Assembly: GCA_951799425.1 (NCBI GenBank)
Contig: OX637393.1
Location: 17,689,744-17,753,743, forward strand
Direction: 5' to 3'
Source of the DNA: Ilex aquifolium
Lineage: Eukaryota; Streptophyta; Magnoliopsida; Aquifoliales; Aquifoliaceae
Length of the DNA: 64,000 bases
Shown piece after piece: positions 46,303 through 57,529 of the stretch. Within the stretch, counting starts at the first letter, position 1. Every line of letters starts with the position of its first letter. Made by a program: the position numbers and the translations under genes. A model generated the notes under the pieces. That model was not told where the DNA came from, did no database searches, and worked only from the letters and a program-made list of their open reading frames with translations.

Positions 46303-47385
46303 ATGGATCCAAAAGTAAGAACAAGAGCTTTGTCAAGCTGAGAAAGGTGAGGAGCCTCACCGCCTGAAGCAACCTCGCATTAGCAAAAACAACCCCAGGG
46401 TCAGAATGTATTCGATGCTGCTATGTTTGAAAATATTAATCAGCGGGTTTGGTATGACAATTATTTTTATTCTAAGTCTATTATTGTTGAGAGACCTGTT
46501 ATATATGAAGATTTTGAACAAATAGGGGTTATGCAAAATTTAGCGGCACGAGGTTGGCTTAACTATGTGAAATTGGTAGGTCCTGCTTATGAATGCTTAG
46601 TCCAGAAATTTTATTGTAATGCAAAAGAAACCGGGCCAAGACAATTTCGTGTCTACGTTAGCAGAGTTGTGTTTCAAGTTACACCGGCTACTATTGCTAA
46701 TTTTCTGAATCTGATCCCAAGGTATCAGCACCCACAGTATCCCTACACCGCATTTCCTGATATGACAGTCATTGGGATTGAGTTGACTGGGAATCCAGAG
46801 TATGTTTGGGGTAGGCTGAATAAGTACATAAAGCAAGGGGACTTAATCAATAAATACAGAATGCTGAATTTGATTACTGTGAACAATCTGTTGCCTCAGT
46901 CCCAGAAAAATCAAATTTAAACTGAGAGAGCCTATTTTCTGTATGCCTTCGGAATGGGATACACTATTGATTTGCCAACATGGATGATGGACCAAATGAT
47001 GGTGACTGTTAAGGTTAAGAAGCCATCACTCCCATTTGCTGTGTTAGTATCTGAGTTATGTAGGGAGAAATGAGTCATTGCACCATTGGACAAAACCTCG
47101 TTGAGAAAGAGCCATGTAGGGCAACCAGAAGAGCAGCAGGAAGCACCACCAGAGCCGCAGGCAGATCCATTCCCGGGAGGTGTAGACTTTCAGCCACCAG
47201 AGGAGCCTCATCAACAAGAAGAACAACCTGATATTCTAGTTGATGAAAGGACTGACCACCAGATTCTGTTAGGTTTAGAGACTAGTATCACCTAGTTGGA
47301 TCAAAGGATGGCTAGCTATGAGGAGAATCAGAATGAGATCTTGAGGTTACTGCGAGGATAGTATGGTGGAGGCCCATCAGCTTAA
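46303..47385 (+). pseudogene. Athila-2 accessory ORF after pol (putative plant transposon protein type), broken
   Basis: ATG at 46303 (MDPKVRTRA) is soon followed by a stop and shift. The main piece 46423-46920 has NQRVWYDNYFYSKS, VMQNLAARGWLNYV, YECLVQKFYCNA and VYVSRVVFQVTPATIANFL, the core of the plant transposon-protein family (Transposase_32 type). After a stop it continues TERAYFLYAFGMGYTIDLPT, then a Pro/Gln/Glu-rich linker (47086-47295) and a final helix MASYEENQNEILRLLR; a TAG at 47359 interrupts before the natural end GGGPSA at 47385. Role unknown. Confidence 0.7.
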
Positions 47386-49088
47386 GTGGCTGGAGTTTCT
47401 AGAATTTCTATGCTCTTACTACTTTTACCAAAATTTTTATTTATGCACTTTATTTCAGTTTTATGTTATTTGGTTTTAGTTTTAAGTAATTTTCTTAGTT
47501 AATGAGTTTGCTTAAATTTTGTTGTGTTAGGATACTTATTTCATGTGATTCACGATGAGAATTATGTTATCATTCTTATGCTTTGCAGGTATAGCCCTAA
47601 TCTGATTGCGCGAGATTTTCATACATTGATTGTGCACTATCTTAATATTTTCATAAGAACTCAGCATTTGGAGCACGTCAAAATTCCTTATTTTGAAAAC
47701 CTTTTGAAATACTACAATTCGTTATTAAGCTTACATATATATTGGAGATGAAACCTTATGCAGATTTCGAGCCAATCCTTTTTGGAGAGATTTTTAACAT
47801 TTAGTTAAGTAAGAATTTTCAGTTCAGTGGTAATACTTCTTTAAATAATCTCATTAACTTTGTTTTGGTTAGCACTCATTGAATAACATGATTATCATTT
47901 TCCTTTAAACTGTAACTGGAAGATATGCAGGTGTATGATTTTTGGAAAATGATCTTAGGCCATTCGTGATTTTATTTTGAGCCTCAGTCTTTTCTTTTGT
48001 AAAACTATATCCCTAGTAAGTCGTAATTGAGCCTAAATGAAAATTTCTTTTCTTAAACCCATCAGTTAACCAAGCTACAAAAAATTATTTTGACCAACCC
48101 TTACTATCTAATTTTCTTGCACCATCTCCTAAAGAAAGTATTATACGGAAAAGGGAGGAACGAAAAAAATGGTGACTACAGTTCAAAAATGAAGTGAAAA
48201 GAAAAAGAAAGAAAAAAAAATCAAAGAAAGAAATTAGCCAAGAGATAGCAAAAATGGGATTGAAAATGGAGAAATGGGAAATACCATGTGTAAATGTTTT
48301 GGGAAAAATGGGAGAGAGGTGTGCTACACTAATCAAGGAAGAATAGTTTTTTGAAGACCTTCGACGGCATTCTTAAACCCAATACCCTTGACCATGTTAT
48401 AACCCTAATAAAGTCACTTTTTATCCCATAAGTCATGCATATGTATTATTTCCGCCTATTCGTCAGAAAAGGGAGAGTGTTGATAATGTAGTTTCATATA
48501 TTATTAATATTCTTTCATGAGATTATGTCAAATTCCAGTTTTATTCAAATAACCTTCTTTTAGTATATTAAATGTGCTATTACTTTGTCGTGATAATAAT
48601 ATTCTCCTCACATGTAATTTTTGAGTGATAATCACTAAACTTGAGTGTATTCTTTTCTAAGTGATTTCCAGGAAATGATTGACATCGAGGCTAATTCTTG
48701 TACAACAAAGTAAATGGTGGTGATATTTCTTAATTGATTTTTGAAATAAAGGAATCATTGCACACACACACACACACACACGAGTTTTTCTAAAAATATA
48801 TGGAATAGTGTTACAACTAATGTATGTTACTCTTACAGTAATCAGGGAAGGGAAGTATATTGGCAATAAAGAGGAATGGTGATTTAATTTTATCTGTGAA
48901 AAATATAAATTTTGAAATCCTAACATTTGAAGTTTGTAGGTAGCTTCACTGAAAACCTTTACGAGACAAAACTCGTCCACTAGGGATCACCTAGGAGTTT
49001 AACGACTTGTTGCATATGCTAAATGCAATTGTGGAATCTACGAAAGTGATTTATTTAGTTTATTTATGACTAGAGACTAGTAATGTTT
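47386..49088 (+). other. Athila-2 3' untranslated spacer
   Basis: AT-rich, no gene. It holds an AC microsatellite (about 48761-48782) and, at 48940-49060, the block homologous to 4862-4991 of Athila-1. Confidence 0.6.
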
Positions 49089-49099
49089 CGTTGGGGGTG
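49089..49099 (+). other. Polypurine tract of Athila-2
   Basis: CGTTGGGGGTG immediately before the 3' LTR start TGAGTAACCC. Confidence 0.8.
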
Positions 49100-50618
49100 T
49101 GAGTAACCCTAAATAATGCATGAACGAATTAGTTTTAAAGTTCATTGTGTGAGTGAATTAGGTTAAAATGATTAAGTAATAAAGTATTAGGGTTAATGCA
49201 GAATTCGTACGTTTTGTAGGGTTTCAAGTGGAAATACGAAAATATAGGAGCATCGAAGTGTAAAGGCTAAATGAAAAAGGTGAGGCAAGTGCAATTACCA
49301 AATTAGCAAGTCAAACAAGGAGGCTGCCAAGTCTGCAAAACAAGAAAAATGTTACCGTCTGGACGGTGATGATGGCATCCGGAAGGTGCTCCAACCACCT
49401 TAACTCTCTCTCCTTTCCCATTGGTCCAATTTAGCAACAAAATGATATGATTGGCCAACCAGGGTGTCTGCCCCCTTAAAGCCCTCTACAGGTGCCTATA
49501 AATAGCCCCTCTCAGCTTATTTTTCAGGGGATTCCAGGAGAGTTCAATCCAGTGCAAGAGAGAATAAATAAGAGAAAGAAAGGAAGAGCAAAGCCCTGCC
49601 GAAACACTTTCAAGCCATAATTTTCTCTACTTTTACATTTTTGTTTATCCTTTCTACTTGGAGGGTTAAACCTCTCTCACTTTTGTGCCCTAGCTGGTAT
49701 TAAGAGTGGCAGTGTTTCAATTATTCCTCGGGGAAGAATTTGTTGTATTTTATTTTCGGTTGTAATGGGATTATATCATCCCTTTTGCTCGTCTATAGCA
49801 ATAAGGCGTGAGTAGTCCATTAATACTCTTCGATGAAGGGTGAATGCATGTGTAATACTGTTTACGTTATGGAAGTACCGATATTTTATTTATGCGTTAA
49901 TGTTTATACCTCCCTCAATTGATGGATAGTTATTTTTATAATATGCTCATGGTTATGAACACCGATCAGAGCATAATGCTATATACCATACTATTTATAA
50001 TTATTACGCACTTCATGCATGATACAGTAATGTACGTAGTTGGGCTTTATGTAATAGTAGGGAGATTGGTTATAGACGGGTTAAATCTCGCCATAGTTAA
50101 TGCTTTCGATTCAATGCATAATCCGGAACTCTGTCTTCATTGAATCATCAAACTGCCGATTGAATAGCTAGAGTCAACCTTTTGAATGGTTCACCTTCGG
50201 GTTTACTAGGGTTATTTGATTACTGCATGGTACATAGACTTTCCGGCTAACCTAATCAGTTGTTGTGATATGGTTAGGTTATACATCAAACCTACCGGTT
50301 AACTTTCTAGTAAAATGGGGGTTAATTGTTGTAAGATGATATTTTTTTTATAAATAAACAGTATAAAACATGTTGGATCCTCGCACTAAAGAGTACTTTT
50401 TTATCATTGTTATTCAAAGTTGTAGTTAAGTATTTAATTGACAATTCTAAGCTTACACCACAAGCTATTATATTACACACTACACACATGACAAATTCAC
50501 TGTTTCTGGTTTAAATACCGACAGTTAGCTCTATGTGGGTTCGACCTCGGACGTAATCGAGAAATTTTGCAATTTGACCACTTATACTTGGGTGTATGAC
50601 ATAAATCAAGTCAGATCA
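49100..50618 (+). repeat. Athila-2 3' LTR
   Basis: 1519 bp, homologous to 38927-40211, TATA box at 49497-49504, palindromic pair at about 49354-49390, ends TCAGATCA. It has about 240 bp (50333-50574) missing from the 5' LTR; the 5' copy probably lost it, because short matching words flank the gap. Confidence 0.88.
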
Positions 50619-51883
50619 CCAAACCTCAACCACAAAGAATGGTGTTTGATCCAAAAAATATGCACACATACCCACACTCTTGTACTCTTGTCAAATGCCC
50701 ACGAATGTGATACTACCCGTGCATATGCAAATGTAAATGTACAATTGCAATTCCATGTCATGTCCCAAAATATAATGTGCATATAATGAACATGTTCAAT
50801 CTCTCTCACATTTCCAAATCGTCAATTATATCAAACACGTATAACTACAATCCATATTCTCACCAAGCATGTTATAACATCTTCAATGAAACAACCATTT
50901 GCTAAATCAACATAGGCATTTTATCAAACACCAAAAAGGCACAAAATCATATAAACACATAATCATACCCAATTTTCACATTCTCATGAAATCACCAAAC
51001 AAGCAATTTCAACAATACTCAATTCATGAAAAATTGGTTTTACATATTCTTATACCATTTCTCATACTCTAGTTATACTATGAGTTTATTTAAACAAGAG
51101 ATCTCATCTCAAATCATACTATCTATTTCATATGAAACCCTAGGTTGAAAATAAATCGAACTAGGAGAAGAACCCTACCTCTTGAAGCGTAATACGAGTG
51201 GTAAAAACTCTCAAGAACCTAAATCAAGCTTCAAACTTTGATTTCTAAAATCCCGTCTTTGAGACTTCAGCAAAATTTGCGATTTTTGGTACGTAGACGT
51301 AACTCTCGTCGCATAGACCAACTTTCGTTCTCAACCCGAGGCGAATTGACGAAAGGTTGGCCCTAGATCACAAGGAGAAGATGGAAGTAACCCCTGCTCT
51401 CTCTCTCTTCTTCTTCTTCTTCTTTTCTCTCTCTCTATCCGAAATTCAGCAGCCAAATGGGGGAAAATCTGATTTCCCCCCTTTTTATACCCCTAGGATA
51501 CTTGGCCCACAATGCGCCACACGTTACGTCTTTTCTTGATCCGGTTTTATCCCGAATCAATTAAATCTCGTTCGCTTTATGTTCGAAATATTTTATTTGA
51601 ACTAACTTTAAATTATTTCCCATGGTTCGCAATTAATTCTCGATTGCATTTATTTTGGTCATGCGACACCTGCTCACATTGTAAACCGCAAAAAATCAGA
51701 CTGTCTTAGAATTCAACGAAAATTGACTGTGTAACTAAATTTCGCGAGACAAATGCAACGGTGAGGTCCGTTTTTTCATCCGAGTTCTAGAAAAATTTGG
51801 GGTTTCAACCCATACCATAACGACTAATTACCGTTTTATCATTCTTCATAGAATTTCAAATTTTTACCGGGTTTTACAGCCAC

Positions 51884-52134
51884 CGAATAATGTAAATAAA
51901 TAAGAACCCACCAAATAATGTTTACTTTTTTTTGTTGCTTATGATCTAGTGTCCCCAAACTAATGACAATAACAATTTTAAGATGCCCAACAAAATATAT
52001 GTATATATTCTCACGTTTTTAGAGGAGAGAAATTGAACTCCCATAGTTTATATCAAAAGCCACACCAAAAATTAAAAAAAAATAGGAAAAACATTAATAC
52101 CCAAGACTTATTTCATGAGATAGATGAAGAGGAA
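51884..52134. other. Anonymous spacer
   Basis: AT-rich, no frame or RNA gene recognised. A short local repeat CCACCGAATAATGT / CCACCAAATAATGT lies at its start. Confidence 0.5.
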
Positions 52135-52480
52135 CATTTAAAAATAAAAACTCACTAGAATTTTGACCAGATAAGACGAAGTCGTTCGTCTGTATTGGAG
52201 TGGGACTCTAAATTTTGTTTCTAAATTTTTTATTATTCTTTTCGTTTGTTAACCCATGATTTGGAAAAGTGGAGCTCAATAGTTGTTAACGTAGGAAAAG
52301 AAGACTCTTCACAAGACCCAAGGCAAGTGTGGTAGAGTTAAAAAAGTACAGGTATATGAAGACTGGTTAGTAGTGTTTGATTTAAAAATAGATGATGTGC
52401 CATTATATGAGTGGTAGCCTATAAACTCTTAGTTTATAGTTTAATTGTGAAGAATTTATTCTCAAGAATTTGATCACCAC
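52135..52480 (-). repeat. Dispersed repeat, copy B
   Basis: Inverted homologue of 19985-20340 without the extra GCTGCTGTTCGTC segment. Non-coding. Confidence 0.6.
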
Positions 52481-55400
52481 TAAAAAAATTTTTGGTAACG
52501 AATTAAGCAATTCTAAAACAGTTTGATTGGGATGCTTATGATTGGCACAATACTGGCATCTACTAAATCATACTTTCCGTCCCATAATTAGAATCTTTCC
52601 TAAGACTGCAATTTTCTACGAAACAAGCAATTACTGCATATCATTCACTAAGTTTTCAAAACTACACTTCGTTTCGAGAGTGCTTATTGATTTACAGTAA
52701 AATCCTAATAGGCCTAGATGGGAGCGAGTAGATCTTTTTATACTAAGTGCATGATTTATTTGTCCAATTATATTAAGACCCAACACAAACATATATGCAA
52801 CATGATTATCATGTTAATGCAAAATTAAGCAGTATAGCAATAAATATTGAATGCAATATAGTCCCACAAAAATATTCATTTGATGTTTTTACTCGACACA
52901 ACCAACTACCTCAAGTTTGATATTTTTCTCCCACCTTGAACCCGCTTCTAAAGTCCATTTCAAGCTTCAAATGCACTAGGAAAAAACATCATGAACTGAA
53001 TCCATAATCCGCTCAATAAAATGACACCTCATGTCAATTCCCCACCATTTAATGAATCACCCAACTCAAACTTCACTCAAGGAAAATTCGTTCTCAAACT
53101 CCACTCCCAAAAACTTCAGTAGCTAACACAATTGGAATTTCCTAGTATAAGGATCTTCCCACACGATTATACACGTGGAATCACACACATGACTTTTTGG
53201 CTTGAATAACCACCAATGTATAACCTATTGACCTCAATTACCAAATTAAGTGATTAATTTGTCAATTAAGCCTTTGAACCCTTTTTATCCAAATCAAGAA
53301 CAGTCCAACATGTATGGATGGATACAATGAGTATGTCAATTTGCAAGCTCAACAACCAACAACTCATCCACAACAACAACGATCCCTCCAACAAACCAAA
53401 CCATAACCACAATGATGAATCAAATAATGCAATGTAAGTGTCAATTTATCAAACAAATTTTGTGTGCAATTGTGAGTGTGTGTGTGTGCGCAAAAATTAA
53501 AGCAACAACATACACAATACAAGCAACTTTATCTGGAAATCCTTCTGGGAAAAATCGTAGAATTGACACCTGGTTCACCTATCCTAAGCCACTAACTCAA
53601 AGTCAATTATAAAGATTCAAGCCTTATACCTCAACCAATAAGTCCATATTTAGATGCTTCATTCCTTGTCAATCTCTCATTCAGATACACCCACCGAAGT
53701 CTTGAGTAACTTCACTTGGATGCGCTCACTGCAATGAGCCATCTAGCCCTCGAGCAAGGATGCATCCCATGATTCTCGGTATGTACACAACTAATGTGGG
53801 TTTAGGTGGATCACCAAGCAAGATTTTCTTCTTCAATGTGTGATGCTAAATAGGAAGTATTAGGATGGTTTGGACTTTCAGTCTTAGGGGTCTAGGGTTG
53901 TTATTGGCTAATACATGTTTAAGAGGTAGCTTTGCAGTGTATTAGAAAGTTACCCTAGTTTGGAAATCTTACCTTATTTGTAGGTCCGCAATTAGGTTTT
54001 GTCTTGGGGTCCAAGAAAACACAAAATCGGGAAGGACCACTCAGTTGCCAAAGAACGGTGTGAGAGAAGTTGGTACAGGAATGAGAAAATGATTTAATCC
54101 GGTCGAAAAGAGCAGAGACCGCTTGAGTCGTCTTAGGACCACTCGAGCCATCTACAGGACGCTCAAGCGGCCTATGAGTAGCTTAGAGGGCAGTCTCTAC
54201 TGCTCAACTCATTAGCCTTCTCAAATTTTTTTCCAAAGTGTTTAGAGACCACTCTAGCCAAAGGCGAGCAAGTAGAGGGCGGTCCCTACTGGTTTTTAAA
54301 CTAGAAATCAAGCAAACACTTGACCTATTGAGTATTGGGGAGTGTTACTCAAAGAAGATCCGATACATGACTTAAACTATCTTCAAATCACATTTTGATG
54401 TTTAGAAAATGTTTTTCGTGAAAAGTATAAGAGTTATTCACGTATAATCTTAAATCCAATCCCATTAACTTAATGAGTCAGTCTACAATAAACAAAGGGT
54501 TTTAAGTATCTAGGTCATTATCTTGTTCTAAACTTTGAAGGTCCAATGAAGGTGTTCTTGATATGACTTTGAAACTTGGACTTTTTCCTTCCTTGAACCT
54601 TTCGGAACTTAATTTTTAGAGCATTATGACCTAAGTGAGTGTTAGGCACTCTCATGTATTTAGATTCCCTAGAAGTATTGATTCTCAATCTTAAAAGGCT
54701 ATGGTTAGGCTCTCTCATGTATTTAGTATGAGATTTTTTTTTTTTAAGTTATCAAAATCCCTTTCCCTTGTGTATGGGCTTTCCTCTATAAAGTGAAAAA
54801 GAAACATAGTCCAAATAAGAAACTACAATTGTAATATTATGACTACTCGCTCAAGCCCTATCTGAGAGTTAAAGCGAGTGCTGGCTACTGGAACAAGCTT
54901 CTAGGCTAGACTTCACACGACTATTCGAGCACTAGGTGACTGCGGTCTCTAGATTGTGATATTGATTCTGAATTTTTCATTGACCGTTCAAGTGCTCATA
55001 GAGCGTTAAAGCTAGTTCCAACTGTTGGTTTAATAAATCCAATGTCCAAAATACTTCTTTGAATATAAAGATGTGTAACTCATCAAGGCTCTAGACAATG
55101 ACTCCAAAATTGTTTCAAAAATATTTATTTCCAGATGTAAAGACATTAGTCATGCTACATGCATCTAAATGTTAGAAAAATCCAGTCTTAACCTAAATAA
55201 AACCAATTTGGGCTCAGTAGGTCTTTAGTTCAACGTACCTCACCGTAGCTGGTGAATTCCAAGGATGTAGCTTCCAGCAACCATCTTCAAACCCGATTTC
55301 AATATTCAATCTTGTAGGCTTCTTGAACCATTGAACTTCTCGACTCAATTCTTGAACTAGAACTTATAACAATATTACTCACGGTATTTTGCCAGTGCAC

Positions 55401-55730
55401 TAGAAACCTAACAATTTCCACTTTTGGCAATTCCTTATAAAACATACTTTGATTATTAGGCCAAAAAAAAAAAAAAAAGAAGAAGAAAATACAATTAGCA
55501 AATTAGGTCCAAATAGCATTACTCTATAAATAAAGAACAAAACTTAAACCATATCTCTCTATTCTAGAACTTGTGTAGGGCGGCTTTAGTGGTTTGTTTA
55601 TTTTTATTTATTTAGATTTAATTAAATTTTTTTATAGAGATTAGTGCCTAAAAGATGTAAATTTTTCTAAACTACAAACGACATGTATTTTTATTCTTCT
55701 TAGGACCGTCCTATCGTTAGGTGTTACAAC
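52481..55730. other. 3.2 kb anonymous region
   Basis: No supportable gene on either strand. It contains a GT tract near 53473-53489, T-rich (54726-54745) and A-rich (55462-55477) runs, and two clusters of CTCGAG/CTCAAG-type words (54107-54290 and 54847-55020). Possibly an old LTR, but no TG...CA ends or partner were found. Confidence 0.5.
54107..54290. repeat. Degenerate CGCTCGAGCG-type palindromic cluster
   Basis: Words ACCGCTTGAGTCG, ACCACTCGAGCCAT and GACGCTCAAGCGGCC, plus decayed ones (GACCACTCTAGCC), are variants of a CGCTCGAGCG palindrome. A second looser group at 54847-55020 has CTCGCTCAAGCCC, CTATTCGAGCAC and CGTTCAAGTGCTC. The layout resembles the clusters in the LTRs. Confidence 0.5.
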
Positions 55731-55736
55731 TTTTAG

Positions 55737-56785
55737 ATTAATTACCCAAGTGCAGGTTGTCGCGAAGTAATATTTTTTTCTCAAAAGTCCAATGTCAATC
55801 TATATGGAATTAGCGAAATCTAGGCCACAATGAAATTAAAAAAAAATGCCTTTGAAAAAGTTGAGTGATTTGATTTTGAAGGAAATAATGAATTTTGATT
55901 AGAAATAATATTTAGAAAGTACTAAATCATCAAGGATCCTCTTTCAACTGCACATAGTATCTATTCTTGATCTAGTTTTTTAATTCAACTAAGCATTAGT
56001 TAAGGATTCATCTAAATTGGAATATGTCAAGGTGATTTTGTTGAAAACAATTCAAAAGGTATAATTGATAATTTACTTGAATAAAAATTAGTATTTAATT
56101 GTAGAGCACAATTATTCACTGTGCTCGGAGTCGACAATGAATCAAGTTTTTCAAAAATGAAAACTTCTTTTTATCACAAATAAGAAATCAATTATTTTTA
56201 ATAATAATTTCAATTCATTGATCCAGCCATATAAATCCAGTTATTTGACTCATATGTAATTTGAAGCATTCAATTTACGTGGCACAATGAATCAAAAGAT
56301 TTTACAAAGAAGAAACTTTACTGAAACATTCAGATCAATAAATAAAAATAATTATGCATTCAAGAAAAAAAGAGGATCAAAAATAAATATAGTGCTTATT
56401 GAAAGAGTCTCCCTAAGAGCAATTCATAGACCTAAAGAAAAAAAACAATAAGGAGAAAAAAAATGGCCAAAAGTCGGATCTCTAAGCTAAGGTAGAAGAC
56501 ATATATTTATTGGTTGACCTAGAACAACACTAATACAATTACAATTACAATCAAACTTCACATCCAGGCCTCATTCTTCAATCTTCTAGCTCCTAATTCA
56601 ATCCCTTTTTGCACGCTAGCTTTCCAACTTTGCTCTTTTGGTCTCCATTACCTAAAAATCAAGCAAACACTACAAAATAAACATCAAACTAAAAACTCTT
56701 ACAATTATGCACATTTAAATCAAAATAAAATACAATTAACTAATATCTAAACATGATAATTATACGCTTTTTATGGTTAATCACA
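55737..56785 (-). repeat. Decayed Athila-like LTR
   Basis: The plus strand begins around TTAATTACCCAAGTGCAGG and ends TTAATCACA; next to it on the high side the minus strand reads GGATGGGTAGG, a possible PPT, before TGTGATTAACC. The following 280 bases contain the Athila pre-PPT block (see 56786-57065). No partner LTR is in the window. The low-coordinate end is approximate. Confidence 0.5.
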
Positions 56786-57065
56786 CCTACCCATCCTAGC
56801 TATTACTACTCCCCGATAATGCTAAAACAAAATAAAAAATCACTTTCGTATTTCTCACAATTGCATTTAGCATATACAATAAACTTTTAAACTCCTAAGT
56901 TACCTCTAGTGAATGAGTTATAGTTTTGTGAAGGTTTCTAGTGAAAACACCTATAAAATTCATCCAATTGGTAAAAACATGAATCATTTAATTATATAGT
57001 AAACCAACATAAAAAATTGAAAATTCTTGCATTAAGTAACACAAAGAAAAAATATAGAACTAAAC
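56786..57065 (-). other. Athila-like internal remnant next to the LTR
   Basis: About 56830-57000 matches the block at 4862-4991 and (inverted) 48940-49060: CATTTAGCATATAC, CTCTAGTGAATGAG and GTGAAGGTTTC words. Cut at 57066 by the Tekay-like insertion, whose probable left target copy is taaac (57061-57065). Confidence 0.55.
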
Positions 57066-57388
57066 TGTGACACCCCTAAAACCAGGGGTCCTTTATCAAC
57101 CGTTGATCACCCATCAACCCGTGGAATCACCCGTGATTATCGCACAACCTGACCTCACGTCAATAGCCACCCCTTAACCGGGATCACAAAACCCAAAATT
57201 TGGACAGAGTCTCCCTTGTACTGGGAACTCCCACTGCATAACCTGTCTACATTTAAACCACATGACCCATCTAAGGTCCAATATACATCAATTTATACTC
57301 AATTATTGTCCATTTACATCATTTGTAAAGAATGACTCCAAGCCCATAAGCATAGGAAAACATTCTTAAAATTTCAAATTTTTGGAAA

Positions 57389-57529
57389 ACCTTCTGGAAG
57401 GTTTTGGTCGACCTTCCGGAAGGTTTTGGTCGACCTTCCGGAAGGTTTTGATCGACCTTCCGGAAGGTTTTGCCTGCTGGGAAAGTTCTTCTAGAAAGTT
57501 TTCATCGACCTTCCGAAAGGTTTTGCCTG
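57389..57529. repeat. 22 bp tandem array with CCTTCCGGAAGG palindrome
   Basis: Units ACCTTCCGGAAGGTTTTGG plus TCG start at 57389, 57411 and 57433, with further units at 57455, about 57484 and 57508; variants include CTTCTGGAAG and CTTCTAGAAAG. It lies where the solo LTR at 37701 has a GCTACCGGTAGC cluster. Confidence 0.88.

Larger units (their letters stand above)
38927..50618 (+). mobile_element. Athila-2: Athila-lineage retrotransposon nested in the Tekay-like LTR
   Basis: 11.7 kb on the plus strand: 5' LTR 38927-40211, PBS 40220-40237, gag about 40420-41690, protease region to about 42900, RT/RNase H 43000-44055, integrase to 45317, accessory ORF 46303-47385, spacer, PPT 49089-49099, 3' LTR 49100-50618. 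Flanking 5-mers ccacg and ccaaa agree at three of five positions, so the duplication has decayed. The interrupted host LTR is continuous across it. Many stops and shifts; not autonomous. Confidence 0.9.
37701..51878 (-). mobile_element. Tekay-like solo LTR interrupted by Athila-2
   Basis: Left part 37701-38926 starts TGTGACGCCCC; right part 50619-51878 ends GGGTTTTACA. Together they give 2486 bp, collinear with the Tekay 3' LTR at 57066-59540 (2475 bp): shared blocks include GTGAGCCACGCTCAATAG, CTCTTGAAGCGTAA and the TATA region. Flanking cccac (37696-37700) and gccac (51879-51883) match at four of five bases. No gag-pol is attached, so it is a solo LTR. The orientation follows the 57 kb copy. 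Confidence 0.85.
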
